Assembly (NCBI RefSeq): GCF_900141735.1
Contig: NZ_FQYO01000004.1
Coordinates: 248,001-312,000 of the forward strand
Length of the DNA: 64,000 nucleotides
Reading direction: 5' to 3'
From: Wenxinia saemankumensis
Lineage (GTDB): Bacteria > Pseudomonadota > Alphaproteobacteria > Rhodobacterales > Rhodobacteraceae
Position 1 is the first letter of the stretch, and the number at the start of each line of letters is the position of its first letter. The notes under the pieces were generated by a model, which ran no database searches, was not told the origin of the DNA, and was given only the letters and a program-made list of their open reading frames with translations. This document shows positions 19,389-29,064 of the stretch, piece after piece. The position numbers were made by a program, and so were the translations under genes.

Positions 19389-20564
19389 CTAGCCATAGAG
19401 ACAGTCACGCAGGAGCGTCAGGCCACGGCCGAACTCCTCCGCATGGGCCACCATGGCGACCCTGATATATCCTTTGCCGGGGTTTCCCCCCTCGACATCG
19501 CGCGACAGGTAGCTGCCCGGCAGCACCTTCACCCCGGTCTCGCGCCAGAGCCGCACCGTCGCCGTCTCGTCGTCCTGCACCGGCAGCCACAGGAAGAACC
19601 CCGCCTCCGGCGCGCGGTAGCCCGGCACCCCGCCGAGGATCCGGTCCGCGAGATCGTATTTCCCGGCGTAGAGCGCGCGGTTCGCCGTCACGTGGTCCTC
19701 GTCCGCCCAGGCGCGGGCGGCCACCGCCTGCAGCGGCAGCGGCAGCGGCGCGCCGGAATAGTTCCGCAGCTGCCGCATCCGCGCGATCGCGCCGGGCCCG
19801 CCCGCCGCGAAGCCCGAGCGCAGGCCCGGCAGGTTCGACCGCTTGGACAGCGAGTGGAAGCTGACGACCCGGTCCGGTTCCGTCCCGGTCCGCGCGGCCG
19901 CCTCGAGCACGCCGGGCGGCGGGGCGTCGCGCCAGATCTCGGAATAGCATTCGTCGGCGACGACGGTGAAATCGTGCCTCTCGGCCAGCGCCAGCAGGTC
20001 GGACCAGTAACCGGCATCCGCCACCGCGCCCTGCGGGTTCGCGGGCGAGCAGACATAGGCGAGAGCCGTACGCTCCAGCACCTCGGCCGGCAGGGCCGCG
20101 TAGTCGGGCAGGAAGTTCGTCCCCTCCCCCGCCGGGACGTAGACCGGCTCGGCCCCCACGGCGAGCGCGGCGACCGCATAGACCTGGTAGAACGGGTTCG
20201 GGGTCAGCACGACCGGGCGCCTGCCGCCCTTCGTCTCGGGGCAGAGCGCCATCGCGACGTTGTAGAGCCCCTCGCGCGTGCCGTTCAACGCCATCAGCCG
20301 GTCCGGACCGATCGAGGCCCCGTAGCGGCGCCCGAGCCAGCCCGAGATGGCATCCAGCAGCTCGGCCGATCCCTCGTTCGGCGGGTAGCGCCCGAAGCCG
20401 TCGAGATGCGAGGCCAGCACGTCGCCTACCCAGTCCGGAAAGGCATGCCGCGGCTCGCCGATCGACATCGCGATCTCCTCGCCGCCCGGGTCATGGGGCG
20501 CGAGCAGTTTCCGCAGCCGCGGAAACGCGTAATCGGGAAGGTCCGCGAACCTTTCGGGGAACAT
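19389..20564 (-). CDS. PLP-dependent aminotransferase, succinyldiaminopimelate/aspartate aminotransferase type (DapC-like)
   Basis: 391 residues, fold type I. Tyr/Asn/Asp PLP contacts are in [16 protein letters not shown] and [10 protein letters not shown], and the Schiff-base Lys is in [18 protein letters not shown], the exact motif style of DapC enzymes. Likely converts N-succinyl-2-amino-6-ketopimelate and glutamate in the lysine/peptidoglycan route. Lies directly upstream of ftsK with 13 bases between, so probably one transcript. Confidence 0.85.
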   Translation of the reverse strand: MFPERFADLPDYAFPRLRKLLAPHDPGGEEIAMSIGEPRHAFPDWVGDVLASHLDGFGRYPPNEGSAELLDAISGWLGRRYGASIGPDRLMALNGTREGLYNVAMALCPETKGGRRPVVLTPNPFYQVYAVAALAVGAEPVYVPAGEGTNFLPDYAALPAEVLERTALAYVCSPANPQGAVADAGYWSDLLALAERHDFTVVADECYSEIWRDAPPPGVLEAAARTGTEPDRVVSFHSLSKRSNLPGLRSGFAAGGPGAIARMRQLRNYSGAPLPLPLQAVAARAWADEDHVTANRALYAGKYDLADRILGGVPGYRAPEAGFFLWLPVQDDETATVRLWRETGVKVLPGSYLSRDVEGGNPGKGYIRVAMVAHAEEFGRGLTLLRDCLYG

Positions 20565-20719
20565 CGGGGATGTCCTGCTACTGCCTCGTTCCCGGGATCC
20601 TTGGCGCCCCGGATTAACGAGCCGAGGGTAGCGCCCCGGCCATGCCGATGTCCAGAAAGCTCCGCCGGGTCAACGGGAAGGCGGCCGCCCCCCTGTGGCA
20701 ATAGGGTGGCAATCGCGCA

Positions 20720-22060
20720 TCACCCCCGGACGGGCCCGCCCACCGCCGCCTCGGCCGCCGCGCCGAGCCTGAGAAGCCGGTCGTCCGCCCCGGGCGCCAC
20801 GTTGAGGCAGATCCCGCAGCCGGGATGCCCCGTGGGAAGCTGCAGCGAGGCGAGCCCGAAGAGGTTGGCAAGCCTTGTATTGCGCAGCGTCCTGAGATTC
20901 GCCGACTTGTAATAGGCGCTGTCCGCGGTGATCTCGGCGATCCGCGGCGCGACCAGGGGCGCGGTCGGCAGGATCACCGCATCGGCGCCTGCCGTGGCCG
21001 CGGCATAGGCACGGCGATGGGCGCGCAGCGCCGCCCATCCCTGCAGGAACTGCGCCGCGCTCACCTCGGCCCCGGCCGAGACGCGCTCGTAAATCTCCTT
21101 GAACATCCGCTCCGGCGCGGGGGCGATCAGCGGCTCCCACGCGGCCCAGGCCTCGCCCGCATAGAGGATCCCGGCGAGGTCGTAGGCCGGGGCGATCATG
21201 GGCAGGGCGCGGGTCTCGACCCGGGCGCCCGCCGCCTCCAGCCGCCGCACCGCGTCGTCGAAGGCGCGGGCCGGGGCGTCCTCGACATCCTCCATCACCA
21301 GCGCGTCCGGGATCACCAGACGCGCGCCCTCCAGCGTCGCGCCGGTCAGGTCAGGGGCCGTCGACCCCTCCAGCAGGGCGGTAACCAGCGCCGCGTCCTC
21401 GACGCTGCGCGCGAGCGGCCCCACCGTGTCGAAGGACGCGGCGAGCGAGACGATACCGGTCAACGGCAGCCGGCCATGCGTCGGCTTGAACCCCACGAGG
21501 TCCGACCAGGCGGCGGGCAGCCGGATCGAGCCGCCGGTATCGGATCCGATGGAAGCGGCGGCGAGGCCGTGCACGACCGACAGCGCCGCGCCGGAGGAGG
21601 AGCCCCCCGGGACGCGTTCGGGATCGTGCCGGTTGCGCGGCGTCGCCGTGACCGGATTGTAGCCGAGCCCCGAGAAGGCGATCTCGCTCAGATGGGTCTT
21701 GCCCAGGCAGACCGACCCGCCGAGCGTGGCGTTGCGCAGCACCTCGGCGTCCCGCTCGGGCACCCGGCCGGCCATCAGGGCGGTGCCCGCCTCGGTCGCA
21801 ACGCCCGCCGTGTCGTAGATGTCCTTCCAGCTCAGCGGCACCCCGTCGAGCGGTCCGCGCCGCGTGCCCGCCCGCGCCCGCGCGGCGGCGGCCCGTGCCT
21901 CGGCCCGGGCCCGGTCCGGCGTCAGGCGGGCGTAGATGCCGGGATCGCCCTGCGCTTCCGCGGCCTCGAGATAGGCCTCGGCCAGCGCGACCGGATCGAC
22001 CGCGCCCGCGTCGATGGCCCGCCCCAGATCGGCGGCGCTGCGATGAAGGAGGTCGGTCAT
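20720..22060 (-). CDS. Amidase-signature family hydrolase
   Basis: 446 residues starting MTDLLHRSAADLGRAID at 22060; longer in-frame starts overlap the divergent ubiH-like gene. The Ser-cisSer-Lys triad is visible: Lys79 in LSWKDIYDTAG, Ser154-156 in PGGSSSGAALSV and the nucleophile Ser178 in GSDTGGSIRLPA. Family members cut amides, including Glu-tRNA(Gln) in GatA, but this is a stand-alone amidase. Specificity unknown. Divergent from the UbiH-type gene across 91 bases. Confidence 0.88.
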   Translation of the reverse strand: MTDLLHRSAADLGRAIDAGAVDPVALAEAYLEAAEAQGDPGIYARLTPDRARAEARAAAARARAGTRRGPLDGVPLSWKDIYDTAGVATEAGTALMAGRVPERDAEVLRNATLGGSVCLGKTHLSEIAFSGLGYNPVTATPRNRHDPERVPGGSSSGAALSVVHGLAAASIGSDTGGSIRLPAAWSDLVGFKPTHGRLPLTGIVSLAASFDTVGPLARSVEDAALVTALLEGSTAPDLTGATLEGARLVIPDALVMEDVEDAPARAFDDAVRRLEAAGARVETRALPMIAPAYDLAGILYAGEAWAAWEPLIAPAPERMFKEIYERVSAGAEVSAAQFLQGWAALRAHRRAYAAATAGADAVILPTAPLVAPRIAEITADSAYYKSANLRTLRNTRLANLFGLASLQLPTGHPGCGICLNVAPGADDRLLRLGAAAEAAVGGPVRG

Positions 22061-22151
22061 GGCGGGGTCCGTTCGCGTCTGCTTCCGGCCCAAGGGGTAG
22101 CGACCCGGCGTCCCATGGACAATGCCGCCAAGCGGGCCATAGTCCGCCCCC

Positions 22152-23372
22152 ATGGACAGCGACACGATCAGCGACATCCTCGTCGTCGGCGGCGGCCTGA
22201 ACGGCGGCGCGCTGGCCCTCGCCCTCGCGGGGGAGGGGTTCACCGTCACCGTGCTCGATGCCGCCCCGCGCGAGGTCCGGGCCGATGCCGGCTTCGACGG
22301 GCGGGGCTACGCCCTGTCGGTCGCGTCCCGCCGCCTGCTGGATCATCTCGGCCTGTGGGACGGTCTGGAGGACGGCGCCGGCCCGATCACCGAGATCCGC
22401 GTCAGCGACGGCCGCGCCGGCGAGGGCCCCTCGCCCTTCGCGCTGCAGTTCGAGGCGGCCGAGATCGAGGAGGGGCCGATGGGCCACGTGGTGGAGGACC
22501 GCCACCTGCGCCCCGCCCTGCTGGACGCGATGGACGCCCACCCCCGCGTCACCCATCGCGGCGGCGTCCGCGTCACCGGACAGGAGATCGGGCCCGCCGG
22601 CGTGACGGTCGCGCTGGAGGGGGGCGAAAGGCTGGCCGGCCGCCTGCTGGTCGGCGCGGACGGGCGGGCGACCGGCGTGGGGCGCCGCGCCGGGATCGGG
22701 CGGATGGAATGGGGCTACGGCCAGCGGGCCGTGGTCTGCGCCGTCTCGCACGCGCGGCCGCATGGCGGGGTGGCGCACCAGTTCTTCATGCCGGGCGGCC
22801 CGCTCGCCATCCTGCCGCTCGCCGGGGACCGCTCGTCCATCGTCTGGTCGGAGGAGGCGCGCCGCGCCGAGGCGCTGATGGGGATGGACGACGAGGCGTT
22901 CCTCGCCGCGCTCCGGCCCGCCTTCGGCTCCCACCTGGGGGAGATCGCGCTGGAAGGGCGGCGGTTCTCCTACCCGCTCGGCCTGTCGCTGGCGCACCGC
23001 TTCGTCGCGGCGCGGGTGGCGCTGGTGGGGGATGCGGCGCATGGCGTGCACCCGATCGCCGGGCAGGGCCTGAACGCGGGGCTCAAGGACGTGGCCGCTC
23101 TGGCCGAGGTGCTGGGCGAGGCACGGCAATCGGGCGAGGATATCGGCGCGGCCGCCGTGCTGGCCCGCTACGAGCGCTGGCGGCGCTTCGACACCGCGAC
23201 GCTGGCGCTGGCGACCGACGGGTTCAACCGGCTGTTCTCGAACGACAACCCGCTGCTGCGGGGGATCCGCGACCTCGGCCTCGGCGCGGTGAACGCGCTG
23301 CCGGGCCTGCGGCGGGGCTTCATCCGCGAAGCGGCGGGCCTGACGGGCGAGCTGCCCCGCCTGATGCGCTGA
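22152..23372 (+). CDS. UbiH/UbiF/COQ6-family FAD monooxygenase (ubiquinone biosynthesis)
   Basis: 406 residues. FAD dinucleotide motif ILVVGGGLNGGALALALAGEG at the N-terminus, a GADG region (VGADGRATGVGRR), and the second FAD motif LVGDAAHGVHPIAGQGLNAGLKD, the ubiquinone hydroxylase signature. Hydroxylates the benzoquinone ring in ubiquinone synthesis; which ring position cannot be told. Stand-alone on the plus strand, convergent with the Trm112-like gene. Confidence 0.9.
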   Translation: MDSDTISDILVVGGGLNGGALALALAGEGFTVTVLDAAPREVRADAGFDGRGYALSVASRRLLDHLGLWDGLEDGAGPITEIRVSDGRAGEGPSPFALQFEAAEIEEGPMGHVVEDRHLRPALLDAMDAHPRVTHRGGVRVTGQEIGPAGVTVALEGGERLAGRLLVGADGRATGVGRRAGIGRMEWGYGQRAVVCAVSHARPHGGVAHQFFMPGGPLAILPLAGDRSSIVWSEEARRAEALMGMDDEAFLAALRPAFGSHLGEIALEGRRFSYPLGLSLAHRFVAARVALVGDAAHGVHPIAGQGLNAGLKDVAALAEVLGEARQSGEDIGAAAVLARYERWRRFDTATLALATDGFNRLFSNDNPLLRGIRDLGLGAVNALPGLRRGFIREAAGLTGELPRLMR

Positions 23373-23438
23373 GCCACCCGCGGCAGGTCCTCGTCGGTGT
23401 CGGCGTCGGCTGCTGCCGGGGCCGGGGGCCGGACGATC

Positions 23439-23657
23439 CTAGTCCAGCGGCCGCGCCTCGTCGGCGAGCATGATCGGGATGCCGTCGCGGATCGGAAAGG
23501 CGAGATGGGCCGCGCGCGAGACCAGCTCCTGCCGGTCGGCATCGTAGGACAGCACGCCCCGGGTCACCGGGCAGACCATCGCCTCGAGCATCCGCCGGTC
23601 GATCCCGGGTCCGCGCCCGCCCTCGGCCCCGGCCCCCTCCCCCGCTTCTTCGGTCAT
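23439..23657 (-). CDS. Trm112-like small protein
   Basis: 72 residues. [47 protein letters not shown] is the Trm112/YcaR fold; the zinc ligands of the eukaryotic protein are reduced to one Cys, as in bacterial members. Homologues stabilise SAM methyltransferases or act in lipid A gene clusters; here no partner is adjacent. The ATG overlaps the upstream stop by 4 bases (ATGA). Confidence 0.9.
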   Translation of the reverse strand: MTEEAGEGAGAEGGRGPGIDRRMLEAMVCPVTRGVLSYDADRQELVSRAAHLAFPIRDGIPIMLADEARPLD

Positions 23658-24295
23658 TGCAGCCGTCCCTCGTTGCCGCCGCCATGCAGCGCGTACTCGA
23701 TCAGCGTGACCAGCGTCTCGCGCCGCTCGGTCAGGGTGGGCGCCTCGAGCAGCGCCTGCTTGTCCTCGGGCTCGAACGGGCAGAGCATGGCGAGCGAGTT
23801 GATCAGAAGTTCGTCCTCCGCCGATTTCAGCGCGTCCCAGTCGGTGGACAGGTCCTGTTCCTCGAAGAACCGGCAGAGCTGGGACATGAACGGCCTGCGG
23901 TCGAAATCGCCATCCGTCTCGACGGCGCCGAGATCGCGGCCGAACCCGTCCCAGCTGACATCGCAGCGGCGATAGGGGGTGAAGCCCTCGATCTCCTTGC
24001 GGATGCGGAATCGCGACACGCCGGACAGCGTGATCATGTACCGCCCGTCCTCGGTCTCGGAAAAGGCGGTCAGCCGCCCGGCGCAACCGATGGATTGCAG
24101 GTGCCGCGTCCCGTCCGGCCCGTCATAGGGCTGGACCATGCCGATCAGCCGGGCGGAGGTCTTCATCACGTCGTCGAGCATGGCGAGGTAGCGCGGCTCG
24201 AAGATGTGCAGCGGCAACCGCGAACGGGGCAGCAGAAGCGCCCCCGGAAGCGGGAAGATCGGGATCGTCGGGGGCAGGTCGGACGCCTGAAGCAT
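23654..24295 (-). CDS. LON substrate-binding (PUA-like) domain protein
   Basis: 213 residues. The N-terminus reads [29 protein letters not shown], the classic LON N-domain signature, with no protease or ATPase domain. Mid-protein [25 protein letters not shown] also fits. Stand-alone LON-domain proteins commonly lie next to YbbN/CnoX and Trm112 genes in alphaproteobacteria, as here. Likely binds protein substrates; role unproven. Overlaps the Trm112-like gene by 4 bases. Confidence 0.9.
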   Translation of the reverse strand: MLQASDLPPTIPIFPLPGALLLPRSRLPLHIFEPRYLAMLDDVMKTSARLIGMVQPYDGPDGTRHLQSIGCAGRLTAFSETEDGRYMITLSGVSRFRIRKEIEGFTPYRRCDVSWDGFGRDLGAVETDGDFDRRPFMSQLCRFFEEQDLSTDWDALKSAEDELLINSLAMLCPFEPEDKQALLEAPTLTERRETLVTLIEYALHGGGNEGRLQ

Positions 24296-24359
24296 GACCC
24301 GGCAGTTAGCCCTCGGCCCCCCGGGGGCAACGGCCCGGGACGTGCCCGGGCCGAAAGAA

Positions 24360-25286
24360 TCAGGCGAAGATCAGCGAGCTCAGCTTCCGCCGCCCGGTCA
24401 GCGCGATCGGGTCCTTCGGCGGCAGCGCGTCGAAAATGGTGAAGAGCTGCGTCTTGGCCGCCGCGTCGTTCCATTCCCGATCCTTGCGGAACAGGGTCAG
24501 CAGCTCGTCCACCGCCTCCTGCGTACGGCCGGAGGCATGCAGCGCGACGGCCAGGTCGTAGCGCGACTGGTGGTCGTCCGGGTCGGCTTCGACCTTGCCG
24601 CGCAGCTCGTCGATCGGCCCGGCATTGGCCGCCTGCCGCGCGAGGCCGAGCGCGGCATGCGCGGCGTCGAGCTCGGGCGCGCGGGCGATGGCGGCCGGCG
24701 CGCCGTTCAGGATCGCCTCGGCCTGGTCCACCTCGCCCAGCGCGATCTGCGCCCGGACGAGGCCGGCATAGGCGGCCGCCTGCTCGGGATCCTCCTCGAG
24801 GATCGCGGCGAAGGTCTCGGCCGCGCTGGCCGCGTCGCCCTGCTCGAGCATCTCCTCGGCCGCCGCGACCGCCTCGGCGAGGCCCCCATCGGCACTGCCG
24901 CCCGCCTGCTCGGCCAGCTTCTTCACGAAGCTCTCGACCTCGGACGGGGGCAGCGCCCCCTGGAAGGCGTCGACCGGCTGGCCCTGCCAGAAGGCGTAGA
25001 CGGTCGGGATCGACTGGACGCGCAGCTGCGCCGCGATCTGCTGGTTCTGGTCGACGTCGATCTTGACCAGCTTCACCGCGCCCTTCGCCTTGGTCACGGC
25101 GGATTCGAGCGCGGGGCCCAGCGTCTTGCACGGGCCGCACCAGGTCGCCCAGAAATCGACGATGACCGGCACGGTCTTCGACGCCTCGACCACGTCCTGC
25201 ATGAACGTCTGGTCGCTGCCGTCCTTGATCAGGTCGGCGGTGTCGGCGGCCGGTCGGGGGGCGGTGTCGTTCGGGCCCAGCAGCAT
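24360..25286 (-). CDS. cnoX: CnoX (YbbN)-type chaperedoxin: thioredoxin domain plus TPR-like repeats
   Basis: 308 residues from ATG 25286 (GAGAGGATC before it). Residues 20-130 are a thioredoxin fold with an intact active site WCGPC (Cys50, Cys53), unlike E. coli YbbN where the site is degenerate. Residues 150-308 form TPR-like helices (ETFAAILEEDPEQAAAYAGL repeats). CnoX protects substrates from hypochlorous stress and hands them to chaperonins; the retained CGPC implies additional reductase activity. Upstream of the LON-domain and Trm112-like genes on the same strand. Confidence 0.9.
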   Translation of the reverse strand: MLLGPNDTAPRPAADTADLIKDGSDQTFMQDVVEASKTVPVIVDFWATWCGPCKTLGPALESAVTKAKGAVKLVKIDVDQNQQIAAQLRVQSIPTVYAFWQGQPVDAFQGALPPSEVESFVKKLAEQAGGSADGGLAEAVAAAEEMLEQGDAASAAETFAAILEEDPEQAAAYAGLVRAQIALGEVDQAEAILNGAPAAIARAPELDAAHAALGLARQAANAGPIDELRGKVEADPDDHQSRYDLAVALHASGRTQEAVDELLTLFRKDREWNDAAAKTQLFTIFDALPPKDPIALTGRRKLSSLIFA

Positions 25287-25458
25287 GGTCGGATCCTCTC
25301 GGGTGGCGTGGCGCGGAATGGGCGCCGGGTGTCTTCGGTCGGCCCCTATATGTGCGCCCGCCCGGCCCGGGACAACAGCCGTTGCGCCGGGGGGCCGGAC
25401 CGCTAGTCTGCGCCGCGCGGGACGCGCCCTCCGGCGCCCGCCCGGGGAGGAGACCACG

Positions 25459-26115
25459 ATGCCCACCTTGCTGACCTTCGGCGACAGCAACACCCATGGC
25501 AGCCCGGCGCTGCGGCCGGACGGCACGTCGGATCCTCGCTTCGGCCCCGGCACCCGCTGGCCGACGATCGCCCATGCCGCGCTCGGAGGGGGATGGACCC
25601 TGGTCGAGGAGGGGCTGCCGGGCCGCACCACCTGCCATCCCGACCCGGTGATGGGGGCCGAGATGGACGGGCGCACGGGGCTGAAGATCGCGCTGCGCAG
25701 CCACGGGCCCATCGACGTGCTGACGATCATGCTCGGTACCAACGACGTGAAGGCGCGTTTCGCCCCGACGCCGCTGGCCGTCACGGCGGGGATCGCCGGG
25801 CTGCTCGACATCGCGCTGTCGGACGAATGGCAGGACCGCCACGGGGGCTTCCGGATCCTGGTGATCTGCCCGCCCCCCGTGATCCTGGCCGGCCGGCTTG
25901 CGGGGGAGTTCTACGGCGGGCCCGAGGTCTCGCGCGCCCTGCCGCCGCTCTATGCCGCGCTGGCGGCGCATCGCGGCTGCGGCTTCCTCGATGCGGGGCG
26001 GCTCATCGCGGTCGATCCGATGGACGGCGTCCATTACGACGCCGCCGCCCACCGCACCCTCGGCGAGGCCGTGGCCGACGCGGTGCGCGCCCTCATGGGC
26101 CCCGCCCTTCAGTAA
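25459..26115 (+). CDS. SGNH/GDSL-family hydrolase
   Basis: 218 residues. Block I LTFGDSN (Ser10 nucleophile), block III MLGTND and the catalytic Asp-x-x-His near the C-terminus (DGVHYDAAAH) are present. GRTTCHPDP after the second strand suits the arylesterase/acyl-CoA thioesterase-like subgroup. No signal peptide, so cytosolic. A strong ribosome site (GGGGAGGAG) precedes ATG 25459. Its 3' end overlaps the convergent gene by 7 bases. Confidence 0.88.
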   Translation: MPTLLTFGDSNTHGSPALRPDGTSDPRFGPGTRWPTIAHAALGGGWTLVEEGLPGRTTCHPDPVMGAEMDGRTGLKIALRSHGPIDVLTIMLGTNDVKARFAPTPLAVTAGIAGLLDIALSDEWQDRHGGFRILVICPPPVILAGRLAGEFYGGPEVSRALPPLYAALAAHRGCGFLDAGRLIAVDPMDGVHYDAAAHRTLGEAVADAVRALMGPALQ

Positions 26116-27167
26116 TCGTAGACATGCTCCAGCCGCAGGCCGCCTGCGGGCATCGCGCGGAGCGTGTCCAGAAGCGCCGGCACCGGCACGAGGAACAGGT
26201 GCCGCCACTCACTGGCCCCCTGAAGCGGGACGGAGCGCAGCGCCCCCGCCACTGCCGGCCGGTCCGACAGGGCGGAGAGCAGGATCACGTCGTTGCCCGC
26301 GATCTCGACCAGATCGGCCTCCGTCCGCGCCAGCCGCAGCAGCAGCTCGGTGAAGGCGCGGTAGCGCGGCGTCTCGACCAGCAGGCCCGACGGCGGGACC
26401 GGGCCGATCACCTCCACCCCCTCGATCCCGGCCAGCGCGTCGGCCCCGATCCCCCGCAGGACCGACCGCATCCGCAGCGCGTCGGGGCCGATCCCCGCCA
26501 CGCCCTGCGCGATGAGCCGGGCATAGGCGGCCTTGGCCGCGTATTCCGTCCCGATGGCGACGCGCCGCTCGCGGTCGCGCAGCCCGCTGCCCCCGGCGGC
26601 CAGCAGTTCGGCCCGGTCGGCGGCGAAGTCGTAGCGGTACCAGGGCACCTGCCGCAGGAAGTCGGCATAGAGCGCGGCCTGCGCACCGGTCAGCTCGTCC
26701 ATCGCCGCCCGCCCCGGCCCCCGCAGCCAGGCGGCCGCGCGGCCCAGGCTCTCCTCGTAGGCCGCCTTGAGCAGCATCTCGGCGGTGAAGCTCACGCCGA
26801 TCGTGTAGATCGTCAGCTTGCTGTCCAGCGGGACCGGCCCCAGCTCCATCGCGGCGCGCTTCAGCGGGCAGAGCGGGTTCCAGAAGGACCGGATCGCCTG
26901 CAGGAAGCCGAATTCGTGCGGATCGCCGGTACCGATGACCCGCGCGTAATCCTGGTAGGCATGGACGATGGACCATTCGGGATAGGTCATCAGCGTCCGG
27001 CTTTCGGGCCGCTGCCAGGCGGGATCGGCGATCAGCGGCGCCGCGCCCCCTTCGACCGGCGTTCCCCGGCAGGCCAGCTCGACCCAGGCGACCGGCACCA
27101 GCAGCAACGCCGCCACCGCCACGAGCGCGGCGAGCAGCCGCCGCAGCCACCGGCCGAGCCGCCTCAT
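26109..27167 (-). CDS. Membrane-anchored protein of unknown function, third gene of a coupled trio
   Basis: 352 residues. An N-terminal signal-anchor (RRLLAALVAVAALLLVPVAWVELACRG) is followed by a soluble, largely helical domain with MTYPEWSIVHAYQDYARVIG and DPHEFGFLQAIRSFWNPLC, which I do not recognise as a known domain. Two Cys of the mature part and several Trp/Tyr lie in this block. Its ATG overlaps the TGA of the 4-TM gene (ATGA), so it is translationally coupled to that gene and to the FAD oxidoreductase. Function unknown. Confidence 0.8.
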   Translation of the reverse strand: MRRLGRWLRRLLAALVAVAALLLVPVAWVELACRGTPVEGGAAPLIADPAWQRPESRTLMTYPEWSIVHAYQDYARVIGTGDPHEFGFLQAIRSFWNPLCPLKRAAMELGPVPLDSKLTIYTIGVSFTAEMLLKAAYEESLGRAAAWLRGPGRAAMDELTGAQAALYADFLRQVPWYRYDFAADRAELLAAGGSGLRDRERRVAIGTEYAAKAAYARLIAQGVAGIGPDALRMRSVLRGIGADALAGIEGVEVIGPVPPSGLLVETPRYRAFTELLLRLARTEADLVEIAGNDVILLSALSDRPAVAGALRSVPLQGASEWRHLFLVPVPALLDTLRAMPAGGLRLEHVYDY

Positions 27168-27595
27168 GTCCGGGGCGCCGCGCCCAGCAGCACGGCCACG
27201 AGGCCGAGCCCGACATGCGGCAGGTTCATGTAGACCTTCTCGACGAAGCCGTAATCCTGGACGCCCCAGCGCAGGATTCCGGCATCTAGGTAGCCCGACC
27301 CCGTCGCCAGCCCGAGAAGCCCGTCCGCCAGATAGAGCGCCCCGAAGGCGAGGAGGAAGAACCGCGCCGCGCGGGGCGAGCGCCAGGCCGCGAGCCCCGC
27401 CCAGAGGGCCGAGCCGACATGCAGCGCGTCGTCGAAGAGATCGAGCGCGAAGATCCCGAAGCAGAGCCCGTTCTCGTCGACGATCCCGGGGATCGGCAGG
27501 TAGTTGAGGCTCGCCACCCCGGCGAGGATGACGAAATAGCCCCAGGCCCCCCATTGGTGGAAGGACGGGCCGGCACGGAAGGGGGTCGCGGTCAC
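27164..27595 (-). CDS. Four-helix membrane protein, middle gene of the trio (GTG start)
   Basis: 143 residues starting at a GTG that overlaps the oxidoreductase stop (GTGA). About four hydrophobic helices; motifs include NYLPIPGIVDENG, ALDLFDDALHVGSALWAGLAAW and FGALYLADGLLGL, a pattern of DUF4383-like membrane proteins. No redox motif is visible. Coupled on both sides, so the three proteins are made together. Confidence 0.75.
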   Translation of the reverse strand: MTATPFRAGPSFHQWGAWGYFVILAGVASLNYLPIPGIVDENGLCFGIFALDLFDDALHVGSALWAGLAAWRSPRAARFFLLAFGALYLADGLLGLATGSGYLDAGILRWGVQDYGFVEKVYMNLPHVGLGLVAVLLGAAPRT

Positions 27596-29064
27596 AGGTC
27601 CACCAGGTAATTGTCCCAGAATGTCGAGGTCAGCCGCCCCTCGGGGTCGAGCTGCCGCTTGCGGGCGGCGAAGTCGGGCGCGCGCGGATAGGCGCGGAGG
27701 AACTGCTCCTGCGTGGCATGGGGCCGGTAGGGCAGGTAGTAGCTGCCCCCCAGGTCCAGCACCCGGTCGATCAGCGCCCGCGTCATCCGCGCCATGTCCG
27801 CCTCGCCCCGCGCCGTCATCTCCTGGCTGAACAGCATGACCGCGGCGATGCGCGGCCCGGCCGCGTAGGCCAGCCAGCTCTCCCCGTCGGTGTCGACCCA
27901 GCGCAGCGTGACGTTCAGCAGCTCCTGGTAGGAGGCGGGGATCGTCTCGCGGCAGGCCTGCAGGAAGTCTGGAAAGGCGTCCGGCGGCACGAAGTATTCG
28001 TGCAGGATGTCGGTGCGGTCGGGATCCCGGTCGTCCAGCGTGACGACCGGCTCGTTGATCAGGCTGTTGCGGGTCACGGGCCCGCCGCCGATCCGGGGAG
28101 CGAGCCGGGTCTCGACGTCCCAGCGCACGCCCTTCCACGCCTCGTTGCCGAGCTGCGCCCGGAAGATCCCGCGCGCGGCGCGGGACAGCATCCCCGACCC
28201 GCTCGCCGCGGGCAGGTCCGACTGGTCGGCATCCGGGCGGTAGGCGATGAAGACGCCGTCCTCGAAGAACCTCTCGCGCGCCACGTCCAGCCGGCCATAG
28301 GCCATCTCGACCTGCGGATCGGCGATCGCCGCGCGGAACGCCTGCGCCATCCCGGCCCCGGGCAGGTCCGTGAAGGCGGGGACGAGGCGCCGGTTCTCCG
28401 CCACCTCGACCTCGAGATCGGTAATCAGGCCGGTCAGCCCGTAGCCGCCCATGCTCATCGCGAAGAGGCCGGGATTCTCCTCGCGGCTCGCCCTCACCCA
28501 CTCGCCCGAGGGCAGGACCATCCGCACCGAGCGGACCGTCGCCCCCATCGGCCCGTGCGGCACCGGCCAGCCATGGGCGTTCACGCAGAAGGTCGCGGCG
28601 ACGCCGAAATCGTTGTTCGACTGCATGACCTTCGGCGACAGGCCCAGCGGGTCGAGCGCGGCGATCACCTCGCCCCAGCGCGCCCCGGCGTGGACCCGCA
28701 TCGTCCGACGGTCCGGCGCCACCTCGACGGCGGCATTGGCCAGGGTCAGCGCCTGTCCCCGCGGCGGGATCGCGTGCCCCCCCATCGAGTGCCGCGCGGC
28801 GCCGACGTTCACCGGCGGCCCCCCGGCTAGCCGCGCGCGGAACGCATCGGCCAGCGCCTCGCCCCCCTCGCCCAGCATCTCGTGCGAGGCGACGGGCGTC
28901 GGCTCCAGCAGGCTCGCATCGTTCAGCCAGCCTTCGGGCGCGTTGCCGCCCAGCCGCTCGGTCCCCGCGAGATCGGGCAATGCCGCGCCGGAGGCCCGCG
29001 CCAGCCCCCAGCCCGCCGCGCCGCCCGCCACGAAGAGCGCCGTCCGCCGTGTGAGTGTCCGCAT
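27592..29064 (-). CDS. Tat-exported FAD-linked oxidoreductase (PCMH-type, aldonolactone oxidase-like)
   Basis: 490 residues. The N-terminus MRTLTRRTALFVAGGAAGW is a twin-arginine signal (TRRTALF), predicting export of the folded flavoprotein. The PCMH-type FAD domain contains GAARHSMGGHAIPP, RVHAGARWGEVIAALDPLGLSP and SMGGYGLTGLITDLEVEV. A C-terminal ALO-type domain includes YLPYRPHATQEQF, and DFAARKRQLDPEGRLTSTFWDNYL ends the protein. Likely oxidises a sugar, lactone or polyprenyl-sugar in the periplasm; electron acceptor unknown. First gene of the coupled trio. Confidence 0.85.
   Translation of the reverse strand: MRTLTRRTALFVAGGAAGWGLARASGAALPDLAGTERLGGNAPEGWLNDASLLEPTPVASHEMLGEGGEALADAFRARLAGGPPVNVGAARHSMGGHAIPPRGQALTLANAAVEVAPDRRTMRVHAGARWGEVIAALDPLGLSPKVMQSNNDFGVAATFCVNAHGWPVPHGPMGATVRSVRMVLPSGEWVRASREENPGLFAMSMGGYGLTGLITDLEVEVAENRRLVPAFTDLPGAGMAQAFRAAIADPQVEMAYGRLDVARERFFEDGVFIAYRPDADQSDLPAASGSGMLSRAARGIFRAQLGNEAWKGVRWDVETRLAPRIGGGPVTRNSLINEPVVTLDDRDPDRTDILHEYFVPPDAFPDFLQACRETIPASYQELLNVTLRWVDTDGESWLAYAAGPRIAAVMLFSQEMTARGEADMARMTRALIDRVLDLGGSYYLPYRPHATQEQFLRAYPRAPDFAARKRQLDPEGRLTSTFWDNYLVDL

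Noticed and set aside
15602-19465. 1287-codon plus-strand ORF antisense to ftsK
   Set aside because: Shadow created by high GC; the minus-strand protein has all FtsK motifs.
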